The position numbers and the translations under genes were made by a program. The notes under the pieces are model-generated. The model worked only from the letters and a program-made list of their open reading frames with translations. It searched no databases and had not been told where the DNA came from. This document shows positions 1 through 8,417 of a stretch of 64,000 nt of DNA, piece after piece (position 1 is the first letter of the stretch; the number at the start of each line of letters is the position of its first letter). Source of the DNA: Burkholderia paludis (GTDB taxonomy: Bacteria > Pseudomonadota > Gammaproteobacteria > Burkholderiales > Burkholderiaceae); NCBI RefSeq assembly GCF_000732615.1, contig NZ_JPGL01000042.1:23284-87283 (forward strand), read 5' to 3'.

Positions 1-46
1 ACACGTAGGTCCAGATATCCGTGATGCCGAGTGCGTGGCCGAACAT
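1..46 (-). CDS. LysE/LeuE-family amino-acid exporter (5' end only)
   Basis: Only the first 15 codons are inside the window; the gene runs off the left edge. The start is an ATG at 46-44, preceded by a GGGAG ribosome-binding site, and the peptide begins MFGHALGITDIWTYV. This matches the N-terminus expected of a LysE/RhtB-type translocator such as LeuE, which in Burkholderia commonly sits between carA and carB (family knowledge). It lies 37 bases after the carA stop on the same strand, so it is probably in the same operon. The identification rests on a very short peptide plus context. Confidence 0.5.
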   Translation of the reverse strand, partial: MFGHALGITDIWTYV

Positions 47-83
47 GATGCGAATCTCCCGTTCTTCGGTTGCGTCGGTGACG

Positions 84-1229
84 TCAGGCGTTGTGCTGCT
101 TCGCCGCGTCCATCAGCGCGGTGAAACGGTCGAACAGATAGCCGATGTCGTGCGGGCCGGGCGACGCTTCCGGGTGACCCTGGAAGCAGAACGCCGGCTT
201 GTCGGTGAGCTCGAAGCCCTGCAGCGTGCCGTCGAACAGCGACACGTGCGTCACGCGCGCGTTGGCCGGCAGCGAGTCGGCGTCGACCGCGAAGCCGTGG
301 TTCTGCGACGTGATCACGACACGGCCGTCGCCGAGATCCTTCACCGGGTGGTTCGCGCCGTGGTGGCCGGTCTTCATCTTCAGCGTCTTCGCGCCGACCG
401 CGAGGCCCATGATCTGGTGGCCCAGGCAGATGCCGAAGGTCGGCACGCCGCGCGCGATGAATTCCTTTGCGGCGGCGATCGCGTAGTCGCACGGCTCCGG
501 ATCGCCGGGGCCGTTCGACAGGAAGATGCCGTCCGGATTCAGCGCGAGCGCATCGGCCGCGCTCGCCTGCGCGGGCAGGACCGTCACGTGGCAGCCGCGC
601 TCCGCGAGCATGCGCAGGATGTTGTACTTGACGCCGAAATCGTACGCGACGACGCGATACTTCGGCGCTTCCTGCATGCCGTAGCCGCTGCCGAGGCGCC
701 ATTCGGTCTGCTTCCACTCGAACGGCTTGTCGGTCGACACGACCTTCGCGAGATCCATGCCGGCAAGACCGGGGAACGAGCGCGCGAGCTCGATCGCCTT
801 CTCCGCGTCGTCCGAGCCCGTCAGGATGCAGCCGTTCTGCGCGCCCTTGTCGCGCAGGATCCGGGTCAGCTTGCGGGTGTCGATACCGGCGATCGCGACG
901 ACGCCTTCGTCGCGCAGGTAATCGCCAAGCGTGCGGTCCATGCGGAAGTTCGACGCGAGCGAGGGCAGATCACGGATGATCAGGCCGGCGGCATGGACTT
1001 TCGTGGCTTCGACGTCCTCGGCGTTGACGCCGACGTTGCCGATATGCGGATAGGTGAGCGTGACGATCTGGCGCGAGTAGCTCGGATCGGTCAGGATTTC
1101 CTGATAGCCGGTGATCGCGGTATTGAACACGACTTCGCCGATCGTGTGGCCTTCGGCCCCGATCGAATAACCACGAAAGACCGTGCCGTCGGCGAGTGCA
1201 AGCAAGGCGGGAGTAAAAGACGGCAACAC
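84..1229 (-). CDS. carA: Carbamoyl-phosphate synthase small subunit (glutaminase)
   Basis: CarA hydrolyses glutamine and channels ammonia to CarB to make carbamoyl phosphate for arginine and pyrimidines. The 381-residue product has the N-terminal small-subunit domain (starts LPSFTPALLALADG after the initiator) and a C-terminal class I amidotransferase domain with the nucleophile Cys in FGICLGHQ and the His/Glu pair in QGHPEASPGP. Length matches the usual ~380 residues. I chose the GTG at 1229-1227 because an AAGGAG site sits six bases upstream; the reading frame stays open far beyond it. A good sigma-70 promoter lies about 225 bases upstream. A LysE-type gene follows, with carB presumably beyond the window. 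Confidence 0.97.
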   Translation of the reverse strand: MLPSFTPALLALADGTVFRGYSIGAEGHTIGEVVFNTAITGYQEILTDPSYSRQIVTLTYPHIGNVGVNAEDVEATKVHAAGLIIRDLPSLASNFRMDRTLGDYLRDEGVVAIAGIDTRKLTRILRDKGAQNGCILTGSDDAEKAIELARSFPGLAGMDLAKVVSTDKPFEWKQTEWRLGSGYGMQEAPKYRVVAYDFGVKYNILRMLAERGCHVTVLPAQASAADALALNPDGIFLSNGPGDPEPCDYAIAAAKEFIARGVPTFGICLGHQIMGLAVGAKTLKMKTGHHGANHPVKDLGDGRVVITSQNHGFAVDADSLPANARVTHVSLFDGTLQGFELTDKPAFCFQGHPEASPGPHDIGYLFDRFTALMDAAKQHNA

Positions 1230-1460
1230 GGGAGGCTCCTTGGGGAACACCCTGCTGCCGACCTGTTTACCCTGCCGCGCGAGCGCCGCGCTGCGTGAGC
1301 GCGCGTGGTCGCTAGCTGGACGCGGCTTGCGCTGCGAGCCGCGAACCCGGCGCGTGGCGCACGAGGCTTCGCGGCATCGCCCGGCAGGCGGCGTGCGGCG
1401 GATGAACGGGATGAATGAGGTAGGCGCTAGGGTGCGAGGTTGATCAGCACAAACTTTCAA
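1230..1460 (-). other. Long untranslated leader of carA
   Basis: About 225 bases separate the predicted transcription start (near 1454) from the GTG of carA. The stretch is GC-rich and stays open in the carA frame, but has no ribosome-binding site before an internal start that I would trust. The length suggests room for attenuation or another pyrimidine/arginine-responsive control, but no terminator-antiterminator pair was identified by eye. From 1491 to 1594 I see only GC-rich spacer. Confidence 0.4.
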
Positions 1461-1490
1461 ATTATAGCCTGAAAACGGCCCTATCTTCAA
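1461..1490 (-). promoter_or_regulatory. Sigma-70 promoter for carA
   Basis: Read on the minus strand, TTGAAG (1490-1485) and a perfect TATAAT (1466-1461) are separated by 18 bases. It is one of the few AT-rich spots upstream of carA and points toward it. Confidence 0.6.
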
Positions 1491-1594
1491 TCGATATGGC
1501 GCGTCCGATCATGCACGCGCGGCGCCCGCCGGCGCGGCGCGACGTGCTGCGGCCCCGTTTCCGCGGCCGCCCTACCCGTCAGCGTACCGCCTGA

Positions 1595-2812
1595 TCAGTG
1601 TGCTTGGCCAGCGCCGCGCGCGGGCCATACGTACCAGACCGCGCTCGCGAGCTGCAGCGCGAGCAGCACGCCCCACGCGGTGAAATGCGCGACGGCCGGA
1701 TAACGGCCGTCGACCGCCGGCCAGTGCGACAGCACCGCGCCGACGCCGATCTGGAATGCAAAGATCAGCAGGAAGATCACGAGCGTGAGCGTCGTGTTCG
1801 CCCGGCCGATCAGATGGGCGGGAAAGTGCCCCGCCATCACCGCGTAGGTCAGGATGCCGACGCCGCCGAACATCCCGTAGGCCGCCCACAGCACCGCCGG
1901 CGGCAGCGGCGCGCGCGCGACGATCGCGGCCTGGGTCGCGACGAACAGCGCCATGCCCACCCCGCAGAACGCGTAGACGGATACGCCGCGCCGCTCGAGC
2001 ACGCGCGCCGCCGCGCCGAAACCGACGCAGCCGGCCATCATCGCGAAACCGAGCACCGACACGAGGCGCGCGGCATGCGGCGCATCGAACCCGGCGACGT
2101 CGCGCAGGTACGGCCCGACCCACAGCGACTGCATCGCGTAGAACACGCCCTGCGTGACGACCGAGAACGACGCGATCTTCCAGAACGCACGGCTGCTCAG
2201 GATGTGCCACGTCCCCTTGAACTGACTGACGAGCCCGCCCTGGTGGCGCGCCTGCGCCGCTTCGGGCGCCCCGAGGCCGATCGAGGCCGCGACGGCCACC
2301 GTCAGCACCGCGAGACCGAAACAGATATCGCGCCAGCTCGTCCAGCCGAGCAGCCAGGTCAGCGGCGAGCCGACCACGACGCCGCCAAGGCCGCCCACGG
2401 CCATCACGAGACCGTTGACGAGCGGCAGCCGGCCGACCGGGAAGTGCTGCGCGAGCGCCTTGAACGCCGCGCCGAGACAGACCGACACGCCCACGCCGAT
2501 CAGCAGCCGGCCGGCCATCATCGTGCCGAGGCTGTGCGCGGCGCCGAACACGGCCGCACCGGCTGCCGCGAACAGCAGCATGCCGGCCGTCACGCGGCGC
2601 GGGCCGAAATGGTCGAGCATCACGCCGGCCGGGATCTGCGCACCCGCGAAGCCGAGGAAATACAGACTCGTGAGCAGGCCGAGATCGGCGGCGGACAGCC
2701 CGAGTTCGTGCGTGACGAACGGCGCGAAGCCCAGATTGACGCCGCGAAACACGTACGACACGAAATACCCGACCGAAAACAGCGCGAGCACCCTCACCTG
2801 CACCGACGACAT
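1595..2812 (-). CDS. Major facilitator superfamily transporter
   Basis: A 405-residue inner-membrane protein with about 12 hydrophobic segments. An MFS motif-A-like loop (GVMLDHFGPRRV) sits between helices 2 and 3, and the start MSSVQVRVLALFSVGYFVSY leads directly into the first helix. GAGGGGAAGCG precedes the ATG at 2812. Substrate cannot be read from the sequence; it looks like a single-component uptake carrier of the general MFS_1 group. It stands alone between carA and mltD, separated from mltD by a terminator. It could belong to a nitrate/organic-anion branch, but nothing decides this. Confidence 0.88.
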   Translation of the reverse strand: MSSVQVRVLALFSVGYFVSYVFRGVNLGFAPFVTHELGLSAADLGLLTSLYFLGFAGAQIPAGVMLDHFGPRRVTAGMLLFAAAGAAVFGAAHSLGTMMAGRLLIGVGVSVCLGAAFKALAQHFPVGRLPLVNGLVMAVGGLGGVVVGSPLTWLLGWTSWRDICFGLAVLTVAVAASIGLGAPEAAQARHQGGLVSQFKGTWHILSSRAFWKIASFSVVTQGVFYAMQSLWVGPYLRDVAGFDAPHAARLVSVLGFAMMAGCVGFGAAARVLERRGVSVYAFCGVGMALFVATQAAIVARAPLPPAVLWAAYGMFGGVGILTYAVMAGHFPAHLIGRANTTLTLVIFLLIFAFQIGVGAVLSHWPAVDGRYPAVAHFTAWGVLLALQLASAVWYVWPARGAGQAH

Positions 2813-2871
2813 CGCTTCCCCTCGTTATGTGAAGATTTCCGGCGCGGCGCCCGCGCGCCGCGCACAAACGA

Positions 2872-2899
2872 AAACGCCGTCACCTCGGTGACGGCGTTT
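2872..2899 (-). terminator. Strong hairpin terminator after mltD
   Basis: A perfect 12-bp stem (AAACGCCGTCAC / GTGACGGCGTTT) with a four-base loop. On the minus strand it is followed by TTTTCGTTTG, which suits termination of mltD; it could work in both directions. Confidence 0.75.
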
Positions 2900-2969
2900 C
2901 GTCGCATTTGATCGGATGATAACGCAATCGCGCGAACCGGGCCGGCCGCGCGACGCGTGCGCGACCGCG

Positions 2970-4529
2970 TTACTTCTTCTTGCCCTTGTGCTCCGCCTTC
3001 GCGGGCGCCGCCTTCGACGACTTGGCAGCCGGCTTGGCCGCGGCGCGCTTCGCGCCGTGCGCGGACTTGCCGCCCACCGCCAGGCTCGCGCGCTCGATGT
3101 GCGCGCCGCCGACCGACGTCGCGATCCGTTCGGGCCCCGGCTCGGCCGGCACCGCGCGGCCGACCGGCACGTGCAGCACGAGCGCCTGGCCCGGCATCGC
3201 GAGATCCCGGTGCGTGCGATTCCAGGCCTTGAGCTGGCCGACCGACACCCCGTAGCGGCCGGCGATCGCCGCCATCGACTGCTTGCGGCGCACGCGGATC
3301 AGCATCTTGCGCGTGTCGGGCACGTCGGGTTCCATCGCGAGTACGCCGTTTTCGGCGACATCGGCGCTGATGTCCTCGTCGTCGTCGCCGCCGCGCGGCA
3401 CGACGATCGTCGAGCCCGGCTTCAGGCGCATGCCGGCCGGAATCTTGTTGACCGCCATCAGCGTATCGGCGTCCACGCCGATCTTCTCGGCGATCGCGGC
3501 CGGCCGCGCGCGCTCGCTGACCGTATAGGTGGTCCAGGACGAAAGCTGGCCGTTGTAGGCCTTCAGGTTCTTCTCGAACGCCGACGCGTTGTCGAACGGC
3601 AGCAGGATCTGCGGCTCGGTCGCACCGAGGATCACCGGCTTCGAGAACGACGGGTTCAGCGAGCGGAATTCGTCGAGCGACAGGTTCGCGAGCTTCGCGG
3701 CGATCTCCACGTCGATGTCGCGCGACGTCGTGACCGTCACGAAATACGGGTGGTTCGGGATGTCCGGCAGCGTCAGGCCGTACTGCTGCGGGCTCGCGAT
3801 GATGTTCTTCACCGCCTGCAGCTTCGGCACGTAGTTGCGCGTCTCGTTCGGCATCCGCAGGCTCTGGTAGTCGGTCGGCAGACCGGCCGCCTGGTTGCGC
3901 GCGATCGCGCGCTGCACGTTGCCCTCGCCCCAGTTGTACGCGGCCAGCGCCAGGTACCAGTCGCCGAACATGTCATGCAGGCGCGACAGGTAGTCGAGCG
4001 CGGCGCTCGTCGACGCGAGCACGTCGCGGCGCTCGTCCTGCCACATGTTGCGCTTCAGGTTGTACGTGCGGCCCGTGCCGGGCATGAACTGCCACATGCC
4101 GGCCGCCTTCGCGACCGACAGCGCCTGCGGGTTGTACGCGGACTCGATGAACGGCAGCAGCGCAAGCTCGGTCGGCATGTGCCGCGCCTCGAGCTCCTCG
4201 ACGATGTGATACAGGTACTTCTGCGAACGCTCGGTCATGCGCTGCACGTAATCGGGCCGCTGCGTGTACCAGGTCGTCTGCATGTCGACCAGGTCGCTCT
4301 GCAGGTCGGGCATCTGGAAGCCGCGACGAATGCGCCCCCAGAGATCGGAGTCCGCGCTGGTCAGGTCGCCGACGGATTGCTTGTCGACGTCGACGGTTTC
4401 CTTGGCAGTGGCTGATTTACGGAGGTAGCTGGACGTCGCCTGCGAATCGGCGGCGTTGTTGGCGACAGGCGGCTGGCTCGCACAGGCGGCGAGCAGCAGA
4501 ACCACCATCGCACTCAATATAAGTCGCAT
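2970..4529 (-). CDS. mltD: Membrane-bound lytic murein transglycosylase D, lipoprotein with LysM repeats
   Basis: MltD cleaves peptidoglycan glycan strands with formation of 1,6-anhydro ends, acting from the inner face of the outer membrane. The 519-residue protein starts with a lipoprotein signal (lipobox LLAAC, lipidated Cys16). The SLT domain spans roughly residues 100-250 with catalytic Glu129 in LPFIESAYNP, GMWQFMPGTGRTY and AAYNWGEGNV. Two LysM-like segments (about 325-375 and 410-455) would bind peptidoglycan, and the tail is a Lys/Ala-rich stretch ending KGKKK. It is a single gene with its own promoter (TTGACG, 17 bases, TAGTAT) and terminator. The very basic tail is more extended than in the E. 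coli protein. Confidence 0.93.
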   Translation of the reverse strand: MRLILSAMVVLLLAACASQPPVANNAADSQATSSYLRKSATAKETVDVDKQSVGDLTSADSDLWGRIRRGFQMPDLQSDLVDMQTTWYTQRPDYVQRMTERSQKYLYHIVEELEARHMPTELALLPFIESAYNPQALSVAKAAGMWQFMPGTGRTYNLKRNMWQDERRDVLASTSAALDYLSRLHDMFGDWYLALAAYNWGEGNVQRAIARNQAAGLPTDYQSLRMPNETRNYVPKLQAVKNIIASPQQYGLTLPDIPNHPYFVTVTTSRDIDVEIAAKLANLSLDEFRSLNPSFSKPVILGATEPQILLPFDNASAFEKNLKAYNGQLSSWTTYTVSERARPAAIAEKIGVDADTLMAVNKIPAGMRLKPGSTIVVPRGGDDDEDISADVAENGVLAMEPDVPDTRKMLIRVRRKQSMAAIAGRYGVSVGQLKAWNRTHRDLAMPGQALVLHVPVGRAVPAEPGPERIATSVGGAHIERASLAVGGKSAHGAKRAAAKPAAKSSKAAPAKAEHKGKKK

Positions 4530-4566
4530 GAAAATCTCGGCTTCCGACGGCTGGAAATTGCAGGCG

Positions 4567-4595
4567 ATACTACGGAAGTGCGTGCTTCACGTCAA
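4567..4595 (-). promoter_or_regulatory. Sigma-70 promoter for mltD
   Basis: On the minus strand TTGACG (4595-4590), a 17-base spacer and TAGTAT (4572-4567) lie about 40 bases before the mltD ATG. Confidence 0.6.
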
Positions 4596-4680
4596 TAAAA
4601 ACACCGAAAACTCAGCGAAATCCTACATTTGGAGCAATTTTTACAGACACCGCTTGAGCTTTGGAGTCCTCCGGAAATGA

Positions 4681-5487
4681 TCACCGGAACCGGTTTTTCC
4701 ACTCTCGCATCAGCGTGAACGCCGCCAGTCGATCCGGCACTGTTTCGTGCAGTTCGGCTTCAAGCGTCGCGCGGATCGCATCGCTGTCCGCCCGCATGAA
4801 CGGGTTAACGGCGCGTTCGTGCGCGATCGTAGTGGGCAGCGTCGGCACGCCGCGCGCGCGCAGCGCCTGTGCGTCGTCGCGCCACGCGGCGAGCGCCGCG
4901 TTGCCGGGCTCGCATGCGAGCGCGAAGCGGATGTTCGACAGCGTGTATTCGTGGGCGCAGTGCACGCGCGTGTCGCCGGGCAGCGCCGCGAGCGCGTCGA
5001 GCGACGCGAGCATCTGCGCGGGCGTGCCTTCGAACAGGCGGCCGCAGCCGCACGAGAACAAGGTGTCGCCGCAGAACACGTGCGGCACCGCAGCGCCCTG
5101 CCCGGCCGCCTGGAAGTAGGCGATGTGGCCGCGCGTATGGCCGGGCACGTCGAGCACGTCGAACGCGACGGCCGGCGCGTCGAGCACCACGCGCGCGCCG
5201 CCGGACAGCGGCCGCGTGACCACGCCGATCGCCTCGGCCGCCGGGCCGTAAACGGCGAGCGGAACATCGGCCGGTTGGCTATCGCGCAGTGCCGCGACAC
5301 CGCCGACGTGGTCGGCATGGTGGTGCGTGAGTAAAATAGCGGTCAACCGCCAGCCTCGTTCGGCAAGAACCCGGCGCACGGGCGCGGCTTCACCCGGATC
5401 GACGGCGATCGCATCGCGGCCGTCCGAGACGAGCCAGATATAGTTGTCTTCGAATGCCGGCACCGGCACGTATTCCAGCTCGTTCAT
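4681..5487 (-). CDS. gloB: Hydroxyacylglutathione hydrolase (glyoxalase II)
   Basis: GloB hydrolyses S-D-lactoylglutathione to D-lactate and glutathione, the second step of methylglyoxal detoxification in the cytoplasm. The 268-residue product has the metallo-beta-lactamase zinc motif THHHADHVGG at residues 54-63, the downstream FCGDTLFSCGCGRLFEG block and the CAHEYT histidine, all typical of GloB. The start MNELEYVPVPAFEDNYIW is the family's usual N-terminus; an upstream in-frame extension is antisense to the methyltransferase gene and is ignored. It diverges from the methyltransferase gene with only 18 bases between start codons. Confidence 0.95.
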   Translation of the reverse strand: MNELEYVPVPAFEDNYIWLVSDGRDAIAVDPGEAAPVRRVLAERGWRLTAILLTHHHADHVGGVAALRDSQPADVPLAVYGPAAEAIGVVTRPLSGGARVVLDAPAVAFDVLDVPGHTRGHIAYFQAAGQGAAVPHVFCGDTLFSCGCGRLFEGTPAQMLASLDALAALPGDTRVHCAHEYTLSNIRFALACEPGNAALAAWRDDAQALRARGVPTLPTTIAHERAVNPFMRADSDAIRATLEAELHETVPDRLAAFTLMREWKNRFR

Positions 5488-5505
5488 GGGCGCGCAATCA
5501 TCGTT

Positions 5506-6318
5506 ATGTCTGACCGACAAATTATAGACTGGCCCGCCTGGACCGACTCGCCGCCCGGCCGCTACGTGCTGGGCTGGGAGCAGGCGCAGCTCGACCGGAT
5601 CGTGTCCGACGTCTTCGGGTTCCACGCGCTGCAGCTCGGCCTGCCGCAGCTCGACGCGCTGCGCGAGAACCGCATGCCGTATCGCGGCCTCGTGCTCGAT
5701 CCGGCGAGCGGCGCGAGCGCGCCGTACCAGTATCCGTGGGCGCGCGAGGCGCACACGCCCGAGCACGCGCCCGACGGGCGCAGCACGACCTGGTGCGACC
5801 TGCTCGACCTGCCGTTCGAGTCGCAGAGCGTCGACCTGATCGTGATGCCGCATACGCTCGAATTCACGTCCGACCCGCACCGCCTGCTGCGCGAGGCCGA
5901 ACGCGTGCTGATGCCGGAAGGCCAGCTCGTCATCACCGGCTTCAATTCGCTGAGCCTGTGGGGCATGCGGCAATCGTTCGGGCGCATGGCGAACCATCCG
6001 TTCGTGCCGGCCGCGCGCGACCAGATCGCGTTCATCCGGCTCAAGGACTGGATCAAGCTGCTCGGCTTCGACCTCGAACGCGGCCGTTTCGGCTGCTACC
6101 GGCCGCCGCTCGCCACCGACAAGTGGCTGGCCCGCTACGGCTTCATGGAAGCCGCCGGCGACCGCTGGTGGCCGATCTTCGGCGCCGTCTACATGGTGAC
6201 GGCCGTCAAGCGCGTGCGCGGCATGCGCCTTGTCGGCCAGATCAGGATGAAGAAGCCCGTGCTCGCGCCGGGCCTGACGCCGGCGGCCTCCCCGACCACC
6301 CATCAAGAACACTCATGA
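5506..6318 (+). CDS. Class I SAM-dependent methyltransferase
   Basis: A 270-residue Methyltransf_11-like protein. The usual SAM-binding glycine motif is weak here; the post-I region reads SQSVDLIVMPHTLEF and is followed by RLLREAERVLMPEGQLVITGFN, the typical motif II/III region. Substrate unknown. It diverges from gloB and overlaps rnhA by ATGA (6315-6318), so it is translationally coupled to rnhA. This gloB / methyltransferase / rnhA / dnaQ order is common in beta-proteobacteria (knowledge). The ATG at 5506 gives the N-terminus MSDRQIIDWPAW. Confidence 0.85.
   Translation: MSDRQIIDWPAWTDSPPGRYVLGWEQAQLDRIVSDVFGFHALQLGLPQLDALRENRMPYRGLVLDPASGASAPYQYPWAREAHTPEHAPDGRSTTWCDLLDLPFESQSVDLIVMPHTLEFTSDPHRLLREAERVLMPEGQLVITGFNSLSLWGMRQSFGRMANHPFVPAARDQIAFIRLKDWIKLLGFDLERGRFGCYRPPLATDKWLARYGFMEAAGDRWWPIFGAVYMVTAVKRVRGMRLVGQIRMKKPVLAPGLTPAASPTTHQEHS
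5521..5526 (-). promoter_or_regulatory. -10 box for gloB inside the methyltransferase gene
   Basis: A perfect TATAAT on the minus strand lies within codons 6-7 of the divergent methyltransferase gene, about 34 bases before the gloB ATG. No convincing -35 is seen 16-18 bases further upstream, so the assignment is tentative. Confidence 0.35.
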
Positions 6319-6758
6319 CCACCGATACCATCGACATCTATACCGACGGCGCCTGCAAGGGCAACCCCGGCCCCGGCGGCTGGGGCGCACTGATGCGCTA
6401 CGGCGACCGCGAAAAGGAACTGTTCGGCGGCGAGCCCAACACGACCAACAACCGCATGGAGCTGATGGGCGTGATCGCCGCGCTCGAGGCGCTGAAGCGG
6501 CCGTGCCAGGTGATCGTGCACACCGACTCGCAATACGTGCAGAAAGGCATCAGCGAGTGGATCCACGGCTGGAAGAAGAAAGGCTGGATCACCGCGGCGA
6601 AGACGCCCGTGAAGAACGCCGACCTGTGGAAGCGGCTCGACGCGCTCGTCGCGCAGCACGAGGTCGAGTGGCGCTGGGTCAAGGGCCACGCGGGCCATCC
6701 CGAAAACGAGCGCGCCGACGCGCTCGCGAATCGCGGCGTCGAATCGCTCACGGCCTGA
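6315..6758 (+). CDS. rnhA: Ribonuclease HI
   Basis: RnhA removes RNA from RNA-DNA hybrids during replication. The 147-residue protein has the full active-site set: Asp11 in IYTDGACKGNPG, Glu49 in NNRMELMG, Asp71 in HTDSQYV and Asp135 in NERADALA. It also has the basic handle (GWKKKGWITAAKTPVKN). Its ATG overlaps the preceding methyltransferase stop, and dnaQ follows 38 bases later. Pairing of rnhA with dnaQ is a widespread proteobacterial arrangement. Confidence 0.97.
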   Translation: MTTDTIDIYTDGACKGNPGPGGWGALMRYGDREKELFGGEPNTTNNRMELMGVIAALEALKRPCQVIVHTDSQYVQKGISEWIHGWKKKGWITAAKTPVKNADLWKRLDALVAQHEVEWRWVKGHAGHPENERADALANRGVESLTA

Positions 6759-6796
6759 GCACCGGCCGCTCCCCTGTTTTCCTTGTTTTTCCCGAC

Positions 6797-7531
6797 ATGC
6801 GCCAGATCATTCTCGATACCGAAACCACCGGCCTGAACGCCCGCACGGGCGACCGCCTCATCGAAATCGGCTGCGTCGAGCTGCTGAACCGGCGGCTCAC
6901 CGGCAACAACCTGCATTTCTACGTGAACCCCGAGCGCGACAGCGATCCGGGCGCGCTGGCGGTGCACGGCCTCACGACCGAATTCCTCAGCGACAAGCCG
7001 AAGTTCGCGGAAGTCGCTAACCAGATTCGCGATTTCGTGCAGGACGCCGAGCTGATCATCCACAACGCGCCGTTCGACCTCGGGTTCCTCGACGCCGAAT
7101 TCTCGCGGCTCGGCCTGCCGCCGTTCACCGAGCATTGCGGCGGCGTGATCGACACGCTGGTGCAGGCCAAGCAGATGTTCCCCGGCAAGCGCAACTCGCT
7201 CGACGCGCTGTGCGACCGCTTCGGCATCAGCAACGCGCACCGTACGCTGCACGGCGCGCTGCTCGACTCGGAACTGCTCGCCGAGGTGTATCTCGCGATG
7301 ACGCGCGGCCAGGACAGCCTCGTGATCGACATGCTCGACGACGCGGGCGCCGACGGCGGCGCGGGCAACGGCCAGCGCGTGTCGCTCGCCGCGCTCGACC
7401 TGGCCGTGGTGACCGCGAGCGACGACGAACTTGCCGCGCACCACGCGCAACTCGACGAGCTCGACAAATCGGTCAAGGGCACCTGCGTATGGCGCAAGCC
7501 CGCCGACGCGGGCGCCGCCGAGCCGGCCTGA
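6797..7531 (+). CDS. dnaQ: DNA polymerase III epsilon subunit (3'-5' proofreading exonuclease)
   Basis: Epsilon proofreads within the replicative polymerase core. The 244-residue protein has the DEDDh exonuclease motifs: ExoI LDTETTGLN (Asp7, Glu9), ExoII HNAPFDLGFLDAEF and ExoIII HRTLHGALLDSELLAEVY. The C-terminal part (about 180-244) is the linker and alpha-binding segment. ATG at 6797 was preferred over the long upstream open frame, which is the shadow of rnhA. It converges with ynfA with a 27-base gap and no obvious terminator. Confidence 0.96.
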   Translation: MRQIILDTETTGLNARTGDRLIEIGCVELLNRRLTGNNLHFYVNPERDSDPGALAVHGLTTEFLSDKPKFAEVANQIRDFVQDAELIIHNAPFDLGFLDAEFSRLGLPPFTEHCGGVIDTLVQAKQMFPGKRNSLDALCDRFGISNAHRTLHGALLDSELLAEVYLAMTRGQDSLVIDMLDDAGADGGAGNGQRVSLAALDLAVVTASDDELAAHHAQLDELDKSVKGTCVWRKPADAGAAEPA

Positions 7532-7558
7532 CGCACCCGGCCCGCGCCGCAGTCGCGC

Positions 7559-7891
7559 TCACGCGCGCGGCTGCAGCGCGATGACCGCCATCCCGCCGAG
7601 CGCGAGCACCGCGCCGGCCACGTCCCAGCGGGTCAGCGCGACGCCGTCGACCACCCGCAGCCAGATCAGCGCAACGGCGATATACACGCCGCCGTACGCC
7701 GCGTAGGTGCGCCCCGCCGCGCTCGGGTGCAGCGTCAGCAGCCACGCGAACAGCGCGAGCGACAGCGCGGCCGGCACCAGCAGCCAGGCCGGGCGCCCGG
7801 CTTTCAGCACGAGCCACGGCAGGTAGCAGCCGACGATTTCGGCCAGCGCGGTGGCGGCAAACAGCGCCGCGATCCTCATCAGTTCGGTCAT
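7559..7891 (-). CDS. ynfA: YnfA/UPF0060 family small membrane protein
   Basis: A 110-residue protein with four predicted membrane helices. Family hallmarks include FAATALAEIVGCYLPWL near the N-terminus and GRTYAAYGGVYIAVALIWLR in the middle. UPF0060 proteins resemble small-multidrug-resistance transporters in topology, but a transport role is not established in most organisms. It is a single gene, convergent with dnaQ. Confidence 0.9.
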   Translation of the reverse strand: MTELMRIAALFAATALAEIVGCYLPWLVLKAGRPAWLLVPAALSLALFAWLLTLHPSAAGRTYAAYGGVYIAVALIWLRVVDGVALTRWDVAGAVLALGGMAVIALQPRA

Positions 7892-8417
7892 CCGGTTCCT
7901 CGCGAATTCACCCCCGCCAACGGGGTTGCGCGGGCTCGCCGCGCGCCGCCGATCATACCCGAGCGGCCCCCGCCGGACGGGCGTCTCCCGGCAATTTGCA
8001 CGATCATCCGTCATCGTGCTATCATGTCGCCTGTTTCAACATTCAATCTCTGTCTATTCGATTTCGAGAGAAGTCCGTCCGCGTGTTGCGGGCCGGCCCT
8101 TCGACCGAAATTGCATCCACAGGAAAGCCCGCCCGACAGGCCCGCTTTTCTCGTTTCGCTGCCCCTCCGGGGTGCTCGCCGGAACGCCGGACATCGTCCG
8201 CGCCGGCATCTGCCGCCTGCATCACGCGGCCCATTCTTCATGAGCGCACTGTCGCGACGGCCCGCCGGGCCCGCGTCGAAGCAGTCCCTTCAGGCTCTTT
8301 ACCGCCCGTTGTGCAGTAAGTGCTTAATGGTTTGCCCCGACGCGCCGCACACGACACCACGCTCGCCGGCAAACCGTGTCGGACGGCCCGCCCGTTCCGG
8401 CGCAGTCAAAGGAGTGC
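7892..8417 (+). other. Long proP leader and upstream spacer
   Basis: No gene supported in these 526 bases. A plausible promoter lies at 7996-8025, leaving a leader of roughly 385 bases before proP. Several short open frames cross it (for example from 7996 and 8043), but none has a good ribosome-binding site or recognisable protein. Confidence 0.4.
7996..8025 (+). promoter_or_regulatory. Candidate sigma-70 promoter for proP
   Basis: TTGCAC (7996-8001), 18 bases, then TATCAT (8020-8025). It is the best match in the region and reads toward proP. Confidence 0.45.
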
